Positions 6,953 to 13,920 of a stretch of 13,920 bases of DNA are shown piece by piece. Both the position numbers and the translations under genes were made by a program. Within the stretch, counting starts at the first letter, position 1, and each line of letters starts with the position of its first letter. The notes under the pieces were generated by a model. It saw only the letters and a list, made by a program, of their open reading frames with translations, had not been told where the DNA came from and searched no databases. Location: NCBI GenBank assembly GCA_030271555.1, contig JARXKQ010000008.1:1-13920 (forward strand), written 5' to 3'. Origin of the DNA: Chloroflexota bacterium (GTDB lineage Bacteria; Chloroflexota; Limnocylindria; Limnocylindrales; CSP1-4).

Positions 6953-8523
6953 CGGGGCCACGCGTAGCGCTGCAGAAGCTGCGGCTGCACCTGCGACCAC
7001 GCCTGCAGACGCACGGCGCCACGCCGGCGCTCCCCGGTGGGTTGCCGAGCGGCCCACCCAGGGTTAGCCGCAGCCTCCTGCCGCTCACCCTTGCGCTCGC
7101 TGTCGCATACGCGGCGCTGGCCGGTGGACTCGCCTATTGGCAGGTGGTGCAGGCCCAGGCGCTCACGGCCGATCCGCTCAACCCGCTGAGCCTGGCTGCG
7201 GCCCGTTCGGCGCCGCGCGGCACCATCTACGACGCCAACGGCATCGTGCTCGCGAGCAACGTGCGCGGGCCCAACGGGGAGCGCCTGCGCCAATACAGCT
7301 ACACGATCGCCGCGCCGGTCATCGGCTACAGCAGCGCAACCTTTGGCACGGCGGCGCTGGAGCGGGCCTACGACGCCCAGCTCACCGGCCTCGTGTCGCT
7401 CAACCCCGGCGACGAACTGTTGCGCAAGTTCCGCGGCCAGCCATATGACCCGTCGGACCTGCATCTATCGCTCGACATCCAGCTGCAGCGGGTCGCGGCC
7501 GATCTGCTGGGCGATCAGACGGGCGCGATCGTCGCGATTGAACCCGCGACCGGCCGAATCCTGGCACTCGTCAGCAGCCCCACCTACAACCCCAACCGCG
7601 TCGTCGATCCGAATGATGGCCGCCAGTACATGGCCGGCCTGCAGGCGCGTGACGACTCGCCGCTGCTCGACCGGGCCACGCAGGGCCTGTATGTGCCGGG
7701 CTCGGTGTTCAAGATCGTGACTTCCATCGCCGCCCTGGGATCAGGCGCGATCACGCCCCAGACGACGTACCCCGATCAGCCGGCTGAGCTCCAGACGGGC
7801 TTCCTGGTCGATGGCTTCCGCATTCACGACTTCCCGCGCACTGTCCAGACGGATCATCCGCTCGACTACGCCGAGGCGCTCGAGGTGTCGTCCAACATCT
7901 GGTTCGCCCACGCCGGTCTGGATACAGGCGCACAGAACCTGACCGACTGGGCGGCTCGGCTGGGCTTCGGTGCGCGCATTCCCTTCGACCTGCCCACCTC
8001 ACCCAGCCAGGTGACCGGCGGCAATGGCTCGCTCGACGGCTTCCAAGACCGGGTCGAGCTCGCCAATGCCGCCTACGGTCAGGGTGAGGTCCTGGTCACG
8101 CCGCTGCAGATGGCGCTCGTCGCATCAACCATCGCCGACAACGGCGCGCTGATGCGCCCGTCGCTGGTCGATTCGCTCACGGCGAGCGACGGCAGCGTCA
8201 CCCGACTCGAACCGCAGACGTGGTTGCAGGTGTGCTCTTTCGAAACGGCGCAGATCATCCGTAGCGCCATGCAGCAGGCGGTCGAAGGCGAATTCGCCGT
8301 TGCCGCCGCGGCCAAGGTCCCCGGGGTCCCAACCGCCGGCAAGAGCGGCACGGCGCAGGTCGGACCCAACGTCGCGCCGCATTCATGGTTCATCGGGTAT
8401 GCCCCGGCAGATGCGCCGCGCATCGCCGTCGCGGTCATCGTCGAGAACGGCGGCCTGGGCTCGCAGCGCGCGGTGCCCATTGGCGGCCGTCTCATGAGTG
8501 CCTACCTGGGCGTCCTAAGGTAA
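6949..8523 (+). CDS. pbpA: Class B penicillin-binding protein PbpA (peptidoglycan transpeptidase)
   Basis: This 524-residue periplasmic transpeptidase with one N-terminal anchor cross-links the glycan made by its SEDS partner RodA. The start ATG lies in a 4-bp overlap with the rodA stop, indicating translational coupling. A cytosolic basic, Pro-rich leader (1-42) precedes the membrane helix (about 43-63). The N-terminal pedestal contains [14 protein letters not shown] and [17 protein letters not shown], both close to mycobacterial PbpA. The transpeptidase motifs are complete: SxxK at S252-K255 (PGSVFK), SxN at S314-S315-N316, and KSGT at K465-T468. No PASTA domains are present, and the length agrees with mycobacterial PbpA (about 490). 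The initial 40-residue leader is slightly longer than usual. Identity is strong; it belongs to the elongation type rather than FtsI. Confidence 0.94.
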   Translation: MTGPRVALQKLRLHLRPRLQTHGATPALPGGLPSGPPRVSRSLLPLTLALAVAYAALAGGLAYWQVVQAQALTADPLNPLSLAAARSAPRGTIYDANGIVLASNVRGPNGERLRQYSYTIAAPVIGYSSATFGTAALERAYDAQLTGLVSLNPGDELLRKFRGQPYDPSDLHLSLDIQLQRVAADLLGDQTGAIVAIEPATGRILALVSSPTYNPNRVVDPNDGRQYMAGLQARDDSPLLDRATQGLYVPGSVFKIVTSIAALGSGAITPQTTYPDQPAELQTGFLVDGFRIHDFPRTVQTDHPLDYAEALEVSSNIWFAHAGLDTGAQNLTDWAARLGFGARIPFDLPTSPSQVTGGNGSLDGFQDRVELANAAYGQGEVLVTPLQMALVASTIADNGALMRPSLVDSLTASDGSVTRLEPQTWLQVCSFETAQIIRSAMQQAVEGEFAVAAAAKVPGVPTAGKSGTAQVGPNVAPHSWFIGYAPADAPRIAVAVIVENGGLGSQRAVPIGGRLMSAYLGVLR

Positions 8524-8552
8524 GTTCGGGAACCACTCGGGCAGGTCGAGCG

Positions 8553-8558
8553 TACTAT
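8553..8558 (+). promoter_or_regulatory. Possible -10 element before the moxR operon
   Basis: TACTAT (TAnnnT) is the best -10 match in the 112-bp gap between pbpA and moxR, which is the longest gene-free stretch of the window. No clear -35 is visible. Nothing else stands out in the gap apart from the moxR ribosome binding site; I see no tRNA and no terminator-like hairpin with a T-run. Confidence 0.3.
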
Positions 8559-8620
8559 CTGCCGACGCCTTTCATGACCGGGCCCAGACGGCTGAGGGCA
8601 AGCTGCACACGGACCAGCCA

Positions 8621-8627
8621 GGAGGGG
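8621..8627 (+). promoter_or_regulatory. Strong Shine-Dalgarno sequence of moxR
   Basis: GGAGGGG lies 8 bp before a GTG codon at 8636 and fixes that GTG as the moxR start. It is the clearest ribosome binding site in the window; most other genes here rely on overlaps or very short gaps. Confidence 0.8.
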
Positions 8628-8635
8628 CCGCGCCA

Positions 8636-9610
8636 GTGACTATCGCCCAGTCGACCGAGAAGGTCATCGCCAACGTCGAGAAGGTAATCGTCGGCAAGCA
8701 TGCCGAGGTGCGTCTCGCGCTCGTCGCTCTGCTGTGCCAGGGCCACTTATTGATCGAGGACGTGCCCGGCACGGGTAAGACCTCGCTCGCCAAGGCCCTC
8801 GCCAAGAGCCTGGGCTGCACGTTCCGGCGCATCCAGTTCACGCCCGACCTGCTGCCGTCGGACGTCACCGGCCTATCGATCTTCAATCAGAAGACCCAGG
8901 AATTCGAATTCCGGCCGGGGCCGATCATGGCCCAGATCGTCCTCGCCGACGAGATCAATCGCGCCACGCCCAAGACGCAGTCGTCGCTCCTCGAATGCAT
9001 GGAGGAGCGCCAATCGACCATCGATGGCGTGACCTACCCGATGCCCGACCCGTTCCTGGTCATCGCCACTCAAAACCCCATCGAATACGAAGGCACGTTC
9101 GCGCTGCCTGAGGCGCAGCTCGACCGCTTCATGCTGCGCATCCAGCTGGGCTACCCGCAGCCCGCCGAAGAGGTGCGCATCCTCGACGAGCACAAGACCC
9201 ACCTGCCGATCGATGACCTGGAGGAGGTCATCACCGGCGGCGAGCTGCAACAGATGCAGCTCGGCGTGCGCGAGATCTACGTCGATCCGCAGGTGAGCGA
9301 GTACATCGTTCGCCTCGTGACGGCAACGCGCAACCACCCCGACATCTACCTGGGTGCTTCGCCGCGTGGCTCATTGGCGCTGTACCGCGCCGGCCAGGCT
9401 TATGCCGCGCTGTCTGGCCGCGACTACGTCATTCCCGACGATGTCAAGGCTCTCGCCGTGCCCGCGCTGGCGCACCGCACGATCGTCAAGACGGCGGCCA
9501 CGGTGCGCGACGTCGACTCGACGCTGATCATCCGCGAGCTGCTCGACAGCGTGCCGGTGGAAATTCGCGGCGCGCGCACCGACCGACCCGCGGCGGCCCG
9601 CCCGGCTTAG
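8636..9610 (+). CDS. MoxR-family AAA+ ATPase
   Basis: The protein has 324 residues with a GTG start set by a strong ribosome binding site. It is a cytosolic AAA+ ATPase of the MoxR family, whose members act as chaperones in maturation or metal loading of protein complexes. The Walker A motif is DVPGTGKTS (G45-K48), Walker B is VLADEINRA (D105-E106), and the family insert [17 protein letters not shown] follows it. [19 protein letters not shown] carries sensor 1 and the arginine finger region, and the C-terminal lid holds [17 protein letters not shown] (sensor 2). Length is typical. It is followed after 12 bp by a DUF58 gene and then a transglutaminase gene, the most common MoxR neighbourhood. 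DUF58 proteins often carry a degenerate VWA fold, and MoxR-VWA pairs work together. Confidence 0.94.
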   Translation: MTIAQSTEKVIANVEKVIVGKHAEVRLALVALLCQGHLLIEDVPGTGKTSLAKALAKSLGCTFRRIQFTPDLLPSDVTGLSIFNQKTQEFEFRPGPIMAQIVLADEINRATPKTQSSLLECMEERQSTIDGVTYPMPDPFLVIATQNPIEYEGTFALPEAQLDRFMLRIQLGYPQPAEEVRILDEHKTHLPIDDLEEVITGGELQQMQLGVREIYVDPQVSEYIVRLVTATRNHPDIYLGASPRGSLALYRAGQAYAALSGRDYVIPDDVKALAVPALAHRTIVKTAATVRDVDSTLIIRELLDSVPVEIRGARTDRPAAARPA

Positions 9611-9622
9611 GCCGTCCCAACG

Positions 9623-10885
9623 ATGGTGCGCCGCATCGAGGTCCTGGTCGCGGCCGTTGTTCTGCTCGTCGCCGCGCTGTCTACGGGCGCCCAATTCCTG
9701 TTCTTCCTGTTGTACCTGGCGATCATCGTGGTGGGCGGCGCTTACGTCGTGACGCGCTTCGGTCTCGCCGACCTGGAGGCGGGCTACGTGCTCGACCGGT
9801 TGCATGCCCAGGCGGGCGACATGCTTCGCGCCAACTACACCGTCCGCAACGCCAGCCGCCTGCCCAAGCTGTGGCTCGAGATCCACAACCCGACGACCTT
9901 GCCGGTCGGCTTGCCGGGCCAGGCAATCACCATTGGGCCGCGCGGCGAAAAGTCGTGGTCGGTTCGCGTGCCGCTCACCCGTCGCGGCCACTTCCAGGTC
10001 GACCCAATGGCCCTGCGCACCGGTGACCCGCTGGGGTTGTTCGAATCCAACGCGGCGGTCGGTGGCTACTCGACCGTCATCGTCTACCCGCGGGTGGAGG
10101 CGCTGCCGGGCTGGCGCATGCCGCCGGCGTTCATCGAGGGCAGCCATGCCGACAAGGTGCGCACGCCGCACACCACGCCGTCCGCGATGAGCATCCGCGA
10201 ATACGTGCCGGGCGACGCCTACAACCGCATCCACTGGAAGACGAGCGCCCGCAAAGGCGAGCTTGTCGTCAAGGAATTCGAGCTCGAGCAGACCGCCGAC
10301 GTCTGGATCTTCCTCGATCTGAACGCCACGACCCATACGGGCGTTGGCGATGAGTCGACGCTCGAGTACGGCGTACGCGTCGCCGCCTCGATTGCGGCAC
10401 GCGCGCTGGTCGAGAACCGCAAGGTTGCGCTGACCGCGTCGGGCGCACACATCTCGCCCATCCCAGCCGACCGCGGTCCGCGCCAGTATCAGAAGATCAT
10501 GCAGGCCCTGGCCGCCGTCATGGCCGATGGCGACCGACCGCTCGACGAGGTACTCGTCGAGAATGTCGCTCGGCTGCGCCGCGGCATGACCGCGGTGATC
10601 ATCACCCCGTCGCTTGACCCGCGTTGGGTGCGCTCGTTGACCGGCCTGCGCAACCGCAACGTCGAGGCTGCGATCATCCTGCTCGACGCGCCAGCTTTCG
10701 CGGCGTACGGGCATGGCCCGGAAGATGGGCGCGAGCCTGGCGCCGAGGACCTGCGCGCACAACGCGGCGTGCGCCACGCCCTGGCGGAGCACGATCTGCG
10801 CTGGCTGAACGTCGAGCCTGGTGAGCCGCTCGGCACGCAGCTCGTGACTCGCGGCCCGCGGCCCACGCTGGTGCTTTCAAGATGA
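9623..10885 (+). CDS. DUF58 domain membrane protein
   Basis: The 420-residue protein starts at ATG 9623, 12 bp after moxR; no good ribosome binding site is visible, so it may be translationally coupled. Two N-terminal membrane helices (about residues 7-24 and 26-45) are followed by a beta-rich region (about 50-180, including VPLTRRGHFQVDP and DPLGLFE). The DUF58 core has the hallmark REYVPGDAYNRIHWKTSAR at about 192-210, then LVVKEFELEQTADVWIFLDLN, corresponding to the start of a VWA-like fold. The canonical DUF58 order and residues are all present. Its role is unproven in general; genes of this type sit between moxR and transglutaminase genes and are thought to be the partner of the ATPase. 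The TGA overlaps the ATG of the next gene (ATGA at 10882-10885). Confidence 0.93.
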   Translation: MVRRIEVLVAAVVLLVAALSTGAQFLFFLLYLAIIVVGGAYVVTRFGLADLEAGYVLDRLHAQAGDMLRANYTVRNASRLPKLWLEIHNPTTLPVGLPGQAITIGPRGEKSWSVRVPLTRRGHFQVDPMALRTGDPLGLFESNAAVGGYSTVIVYPRVEALPGWRMPPAFIEGSHADKVRTPHTTPSAMSIREYVPGDAYNRIHWKTSARKGELVVKEFELEQTADVWIFLDLNATTHTGVGDESTLEYGVRVAASIAARALVENRKVALTASGAHISPIPADRGPRQYQKIMQALAAVMADGDRPLDEVLVENVARLRRGMTAVIITPSLDPRWVRSLTGLRNRNVEAAIILLDAPAFAAYGHGPEDGREPGAEDLRAQRGVRHALAEHDLRWLNVEPGEPLGTQLVTRGPRPTLVLSR

Positions 10886-13314
10886 GCACGATCGAGACCA
10901 CCGCCCGACCGAAGCGCCCGACCAACTGGTTGGACGATGCGTCCGAGGAGTATCCGCTCCCGGATCTGCCGTTCACGCCGCGCGAGGGCTGGCTGAGCGT
11001 CGTCGCCCTGGCGATGATGCTGCTCGCCGCCGCGGTCGCGATCGACGACGCTCAGTGGGTTGGCTTCTCAATTGGCACGCGCTCGTCGCAGACCGGCTTC
11101 CTGCCGCTCGCGGCGCTGATCAGCGTCCTGCTGGGGGCGTACCTCTCCAAGACCACCCTGTCGCGCTGGCGCATCAACTTGATCGGCATCTTCGCCGGGG
11201 CAGTCGCGCTGCTCTTCTTCGTCAGCTCGGCGATAAGCCGCGCGCCGACGATCGAGGGCAAGATGCACGACCTCAACCTGTCAGTGAAGGTCTTCGTCAA
11301 CGACGTCTTCGTCAATGGCAGCCGCTCGACCGAGACGTCGATCTTCCTGCTGTTGATCGGCGCGCTCATTTGGGGCGCGGGCTATTTCTGCGCGGTCGCC
11401 GTTTTCCGCAACCACAAGCCGCTCCCGGCGATCGTTCTGTCGGGCGCCATCCTGTTGCTCAACGTCACGCTCACGGTGCGCGAGCAGTACCTGCACCTGC
11501 TCATCTTTGCCGCCGCGGCGCTCGTCCTGGCCGTGCGGCTCAACCTGCGCGAGCAGGCCCACGAGTGGCGCGTGCGCGGCATGCGCGACGTGGCCGACAT
11601 CTCAGCATCCTTCATGCGCAGCGGCGCCGTCTTCGTGGCCGCCGCGGTCATCGGCAGCTCGTTCCTCGCCGCCAATGCCAGCTCGGCGCCTCTGGCGCGC
11701 GCCTGGGCAGGCTGGGACGACAACCTGCTCGAGTTCGGCTACACGGTCAACCGCTGGCTTGGTGGCGTCACCGGCAGCGCCCGCGGCCCGAACGTCTTGT
11801 TCACCCCCAGCCAGACGATCCGCGATTTCTGGCAGTCGTCATCTGAAGAGGTATTCAGCGCGCGGATCAGCGATGGCGTCGGCCGCAGGTGGCGCGGCGC
11901 CACCTACGACTCGTTCGACGGCCGGTCGTGGCAGCAGCTCGATCGCCAGGACCAGGTGATCGACGCAGGCGCGGCATTCCTGGGCAGCACGCCTGAGGCG
12001 GTCGCGGCCGGAGCGGGTCGCAAGGAAGTTACGGTCGAGGTCCTGCCCATCGACTATGGCGGCGACATCTTCGTCGCGCCATCGCAGATCGAGGCGGTCA
12101 GCCAGCCGGCCGAGCTCACTACGCGCAGCGCGGGCGGCGCCTTCGTTTCCGGCCGGCTGTCGTACGGGATTGAAGCCGGTGTCACGTATTCCGTGAAGTC
12201 GCTCGTCCGGATTCAGACCGGCGACGGCGCCCTGACCGCGAGCGGGCTGTCGTCCGCGGGCACGCAGTATCCCGACTGGGTCAAGCCGTATCTCGACATC
12301 CGGCCGGGCTCCATTGGCGACGAGGTGTACCAGGCCGCGCAGGACGTCTTCAAGTCGCTCAAGCCGACCGAACGCGATCCCTACCATGCGGCGCTCGCCG
12401 TGCAGAACTACCTGTATTCGAGCGGCGGCTTCAAGTACTCAACAGACATTCGCGGCGAATGCGCCGGCGAACAGCTGGTCGACTGCTTCTTCCGCATCAA
12501 GAAGGGCTACTGCGAGTACTTCGCCACCGCGATGACGATGATGCTGCGCACAATGGGCATCCCCGCCCGCTACGTCCTGGGCTACCTGCCCGGCCAGCAG
12601 CAGGAAGACGGCTCGTGGCGTGTTGACCGCGGCGCTGCGCATGCGTGGGTGGAGGTTTACTTCCCGCGTTACGGTTTGGTCGAGTTCGATCCAACGCCAG
12701 GCAACGCCCAAAATGGCCAGCGAATCACCGATCTGCCTGCCGGCGGCCCACGCGCCTCGGGTGATCCCGGCGACTTTGGGTTCCCGCAGGGCCCGGACAA
12801 ATTGGAGCCCTGTCTCGAAGGCACCGACTGCCTCCCCGATGGCAGTGGCAACGTGACTCCACCAACCGGGCCGTCGATCGGTGGACCTACCCCAGGCGGT
12901 CTGCTGCCGCTGATGCTCGTGTCCGGCTTGGTGCTCCTTGCCGCTGCTCTGGCCTCGTGGGCAGCGTGGCGCCGCGTCCCATCGAGTCAGCCTGAGATTG
13001 CCTACAGCGGTATCACCCGCCTCGCGTCGCGCCTGGGCTATGGGCCGCGGCCGTCGCAGACGACCTACGAATACACCGCGCGGCTCGTTGAGCTAGTGCC
13101 CGTCGTGCGGTCTGACCTCGAGTTGATCGCCACGGCGAAGGTTGAGGCGGTCTACGGCCGGCGGCCGCCCGGCTCGGTGATCTTGATTCGCATCGCTGGC
13201 GCGTACCGCCACATCCGGACTGGCCTGTTGCGGCTGGTGATCCGCCGGCTCAGGTTCACGCGTGGGCCGCGCGGCCCACGCGCGCCGCGCACCAGGCCAA
13301 CGACGCGCCGCTAG
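10882..13314 (+). CDS. TgpA-like membrane-bound transglutaminase-domain protein
   Basis: This 810-residue membrane protein starts inside the DUF58 stop (ATGA). About six or seven N-terminal helices lie between residues 37 and 264 (the DUF3488/TgpA N-terminal region). A large extracytoplasmic part follows to about 670 and contains the transglutaminase-like cysteine-protease fold. The catalytic triad is complete: C544 in GYCEYFATAMTMMLR, H587 in AAHAWVEVYF, and D603 in VEFDPTPG. One more helix (about 674-697) precedes a cytosolic DUF4129-type domain (about 700-760, TTYEYTARLVELVP) and an Arg/Pro-rich tail of about 30 residues. In Pseudomonas, TgpA is essential and has transglutaminase activity; elsewhere the reaction and substrate are unknown. 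The tail-coding DNA contains a 24-bp perfect palindrome. It is convergent with the next gene with a 3-bp gap. Confidence 0.93.
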   Translation: MSTIETTARPKRPTNWLDDASEEYPLPDLPFTPREGWLSVVALAMMLLAAAVAIDDAQWVGFSIGTRSSQTGFLPLAALISVLLGAYLSKTTLSRWRINLIGIFAGAVALLFFVSSAISRAPTIEGKMHDLNLSVKVFVNDVFVNGSRSTETSIFLLLIGALIWGAGYFCAVAVFRNHKPLPAIVLSGAILLLNVTLTVREQYLHLLIFAAAALVLAVRLNLREQAHEWRVRGMRDVADISASFMRSGAVFVAAAVIGSSFLAANASSAPLARAWAGWDDNLLEFGYTVNRWLGGVTGSARGPNVLFTPSQTIRDFWQSSSEEVFSARISDGVGRRWRGATYDSFDGRSWQQLDRQDQVIDAGAAFLGSTPEAVAAGAGRKEVTVEVLPIDYGGDIFVAPSQIEAVSQPAELTTRSAGGAFVSGRLSYGIEAGVTYSVKSLVRIQTGDGALTASGLSSAGTQYPDWVKPYLDIRPGSIGDEVYQAAQDVFKSLKPTERDPYHAALAVQNYLYSSGGFKYSTDIRGECAGEQLVDCFFRIKKGYCEYFATAMTMMLRTMGIPARYVLGYLPGQQQEDGSWRVDRGAAHAWVEVYFPRYGLVEFDPTPGNAQNGQRITDLPAGGPRASGDPGDFGFPQGPDKLEPCLEGTDCLPDGSGNVTPPTGPSIGGPTPGGLLPLMLVSGLVLLAAALASWAAWRRVPSSQPEIAYSGITRLASRLGYGPRPSQTTYEYTARLVELVPVVRSDLELIATAKVEAVYGRRPPGSVILIRIAGAYRHIRTGLLRLVIRRLRFTRGPRGPRAPRTRPTTRR
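13259..13282. repeat. 24-bp perfect palindrome at the end of tgpA
   Basis: The two halves are CGCGTGGGCCGC and its exact reverse complement GCGGCCCACGCG, with no spacer. As RNA it could form a stem of about 10 bp with a GCGC loop on either strand. It lies 30 bp before the tgpA stop and 36 bp beyond the serA stop, between convergent genes, so it is placed to act as a two-way terminator-like hairpin. It has no T-run on either side and codes for RGPRGPRA in tgpA, so a chance origin in Arg/Gly/Pro-rich sequence is possible. Confidence 0.6.
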
Positions 13315-13317
13315 GCG

Positions 13318-13920
13318 TCAGCCCAGGCGGTTGACCTGGTAGGTCGCCGGCCGCCCGGCGAGCACGTCGAGCACGCCCTCGACGACTTCGAGCGACGCCC
13401 GGTCTTGGGCCTCGACCGTCGAGGCACCTAGGTGCGGCGTCAGCACGGTGTTCGGGGCGTGCAACAAAGGCGAGTCGGTTATGGGCTCGTGCTCGAACAC
13501 GTCGATCGCGGCGCCGCCCACCTGGCCGATCGACAGTGCATCCGCGAGCACGGCCTCGTCGACGATGCCACCCCGCGCGACATTGACGATCAGCGCGCCC
13601 GGCTTCATCAGCGCCAGTCGCGCGGCATCGAACATGCCGCGCGTCGCCGCCGCGAGCGGGACGTGGACCGTCAAGATGTCCGCCGCCTCGATGACTTCGT
13701 CGAGGTCCATCAGCTCGACGCCGTGCGCGGCGGCGACGTCCGCCCGCGTAATAGGATCACTGCCGATCAATGTCATGCCGAAGGCCCGCGCGCGATCAGC
13801 GACCGCGAGGCCCACGCGACCTAGGCCGATTATGCCCAGCGTTTTGCCAGCGAGCTCGGTACCCAGGAACTCGGCCCGGCGCCACTCACCGCGACGGACC
13901 GACGCGTCCGCGGCGGGAAT
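13318..13920 (-). CDS. serA: D-3-phosphoglycerate dehydrogenase, short form, C-terminal part (5' end outside window)
   Basis: The frame is open to the right window edge, giving 200 residues of an NAD-dependent 2-hydroxyacid dehydrogenase. It starts mid-protein (IPAADASVRRGEWRR). The nucleotide-binding motif is GIIGLGRVG (G32, G34, G37 of the fragment) with acidic D55 after the second strand. The catalytic residues are R116 (NVARGGIVDE), E145 (DVFEHEP) and H163 (TPHLGAST). HLGAST and VEAQDRAS favour phosphoglycerate dehydrogenase, the first step of serine synthesis, over glyoxylate or lactate dehydrogenases. The protein ends at PATYQVNRLG, right after the catalytic lobe, so it lacks the ASB and ACT regulatory domains of long SerA forms. 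It is convergent with tgpA (3-bp gap) and looks functionally unrelated to it. Substrate assignment is likely but not certain. Confidence 0.85.
   Translation of the reverse strand: MPAADASVRRGEWRRAEFLGTELAGKTLGIIGLGRVGLAVADRARAFGMTLIGSDPITRADVAAAHGVELMDLDEVIEAADILTVHVPLAAATRGMFDAARLALMKPGALIVNVARGGIVDEAVLADALSIGQVGGAAIDVFEHEPITDSPLLHAPNTVLTPHLGASTVEAQDRASLEVVEGVLDVLAGRPATYQVNRLG

Noticed and set aside
8524..8635. A small RNA, tRNA or small gene in the pbpA-moxR gap
   Set aside because: No cloverleaf pattern and no short frame with a ribosome binding site was found. Only a possible -10 element and the moxR Shine-Dalgarno sequence stand out.
9371..10792. A 473-codon open frame on the minus strand opposite the end of moxR and most of the DUF58 gene
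   Set aside because: It is antisense to two strongly conserved genes. Its product is rich in Arg, His, Asp and Gln with no recognisable motif, as expected from the reverse of GC-rich codons.

Overview
The window is high-GC, gene-dense bacterial chromosome with no mobile element, CRISPR array, rRNA or tRNA that I can see. Genes nearly abut: most junctions are 0-15 bp, and two are 4-bp ATGA overlaps. The longest gene-free stretches are about 112 bp (8524-8635) and 96 bp (4147-4242). The fhaA-fhaB-rodA-pbpA block is the elongation cluster known from Actinobacteria and also seen in Chloroflexota. The local lack of pstP/pknA/pknB and the attached MoxR-DUF58-transglutaminase block fit a high-GC Chloroflexota lineage somewhat better than a classical actinobacterium. 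This taxonomic call is inference of moderate confidence.

Layout. (A) 1-3366, plus strand: the 3' part of valS, an unrecognised protein with a C-terminal zinc ribbon, an FmdB-type zinc-ribbon protein with a repetitive Ser/Gly/Asp tail, and a YihY/BrkB membrane protein. The yihY reading frame appears to begin inside the fmdB tail. (B) 3367-4146, minus strand: an unrecognised protein with three Cys-rich clusters and a Pro/Glu-rich linker, convergent with yihY with no gap. (C) 4243-8523, plus strand: fhaA-like, fhaB-like, a SEDS glycosyltransferase (rodA) and a class B PBP (pbpA). (D) 8636-13314, plus strand: MoxR AAA+ ATPase, DUF58 protein and a TgpA-like membrane transglutaminase. (E) 13318-13920, minus strand: the C-terminal part of a short-form D-3-phosphoglycerate dehydrogenase, convergent with tgpA.

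How the genes work together. Region C encodes the SEDS-bPBP pair that polymerises and cross-links peptidoglycan during cell growth. Two FHA proteins accompany it and would read threonine phosphorylation, but no Ser/Thr kinase or phosphatase lies in the window. Region D is a common MoxR-DUF58-transglutaminase module, probably concerned with assembly or maturation of envelope proteins. A ribosome binding site and a possible -10 element in the 112-bp gap suggest it has its own promoter.

I found no clear new defence or mobile system. The points most worth checking are the dual-coding repeat at the fmdB/yihY overlap, the uncertain rodA start (a TTG start or a one-base indel after an ATGA junction), the FHA cluster without kinase or phosphatase beside the MoxR module, the two zinc-ribbon proteins I could not assign, a repeated TAGACT element before both FHA genes, and a 24-bp perfect palindrome inside the end of tgpA.
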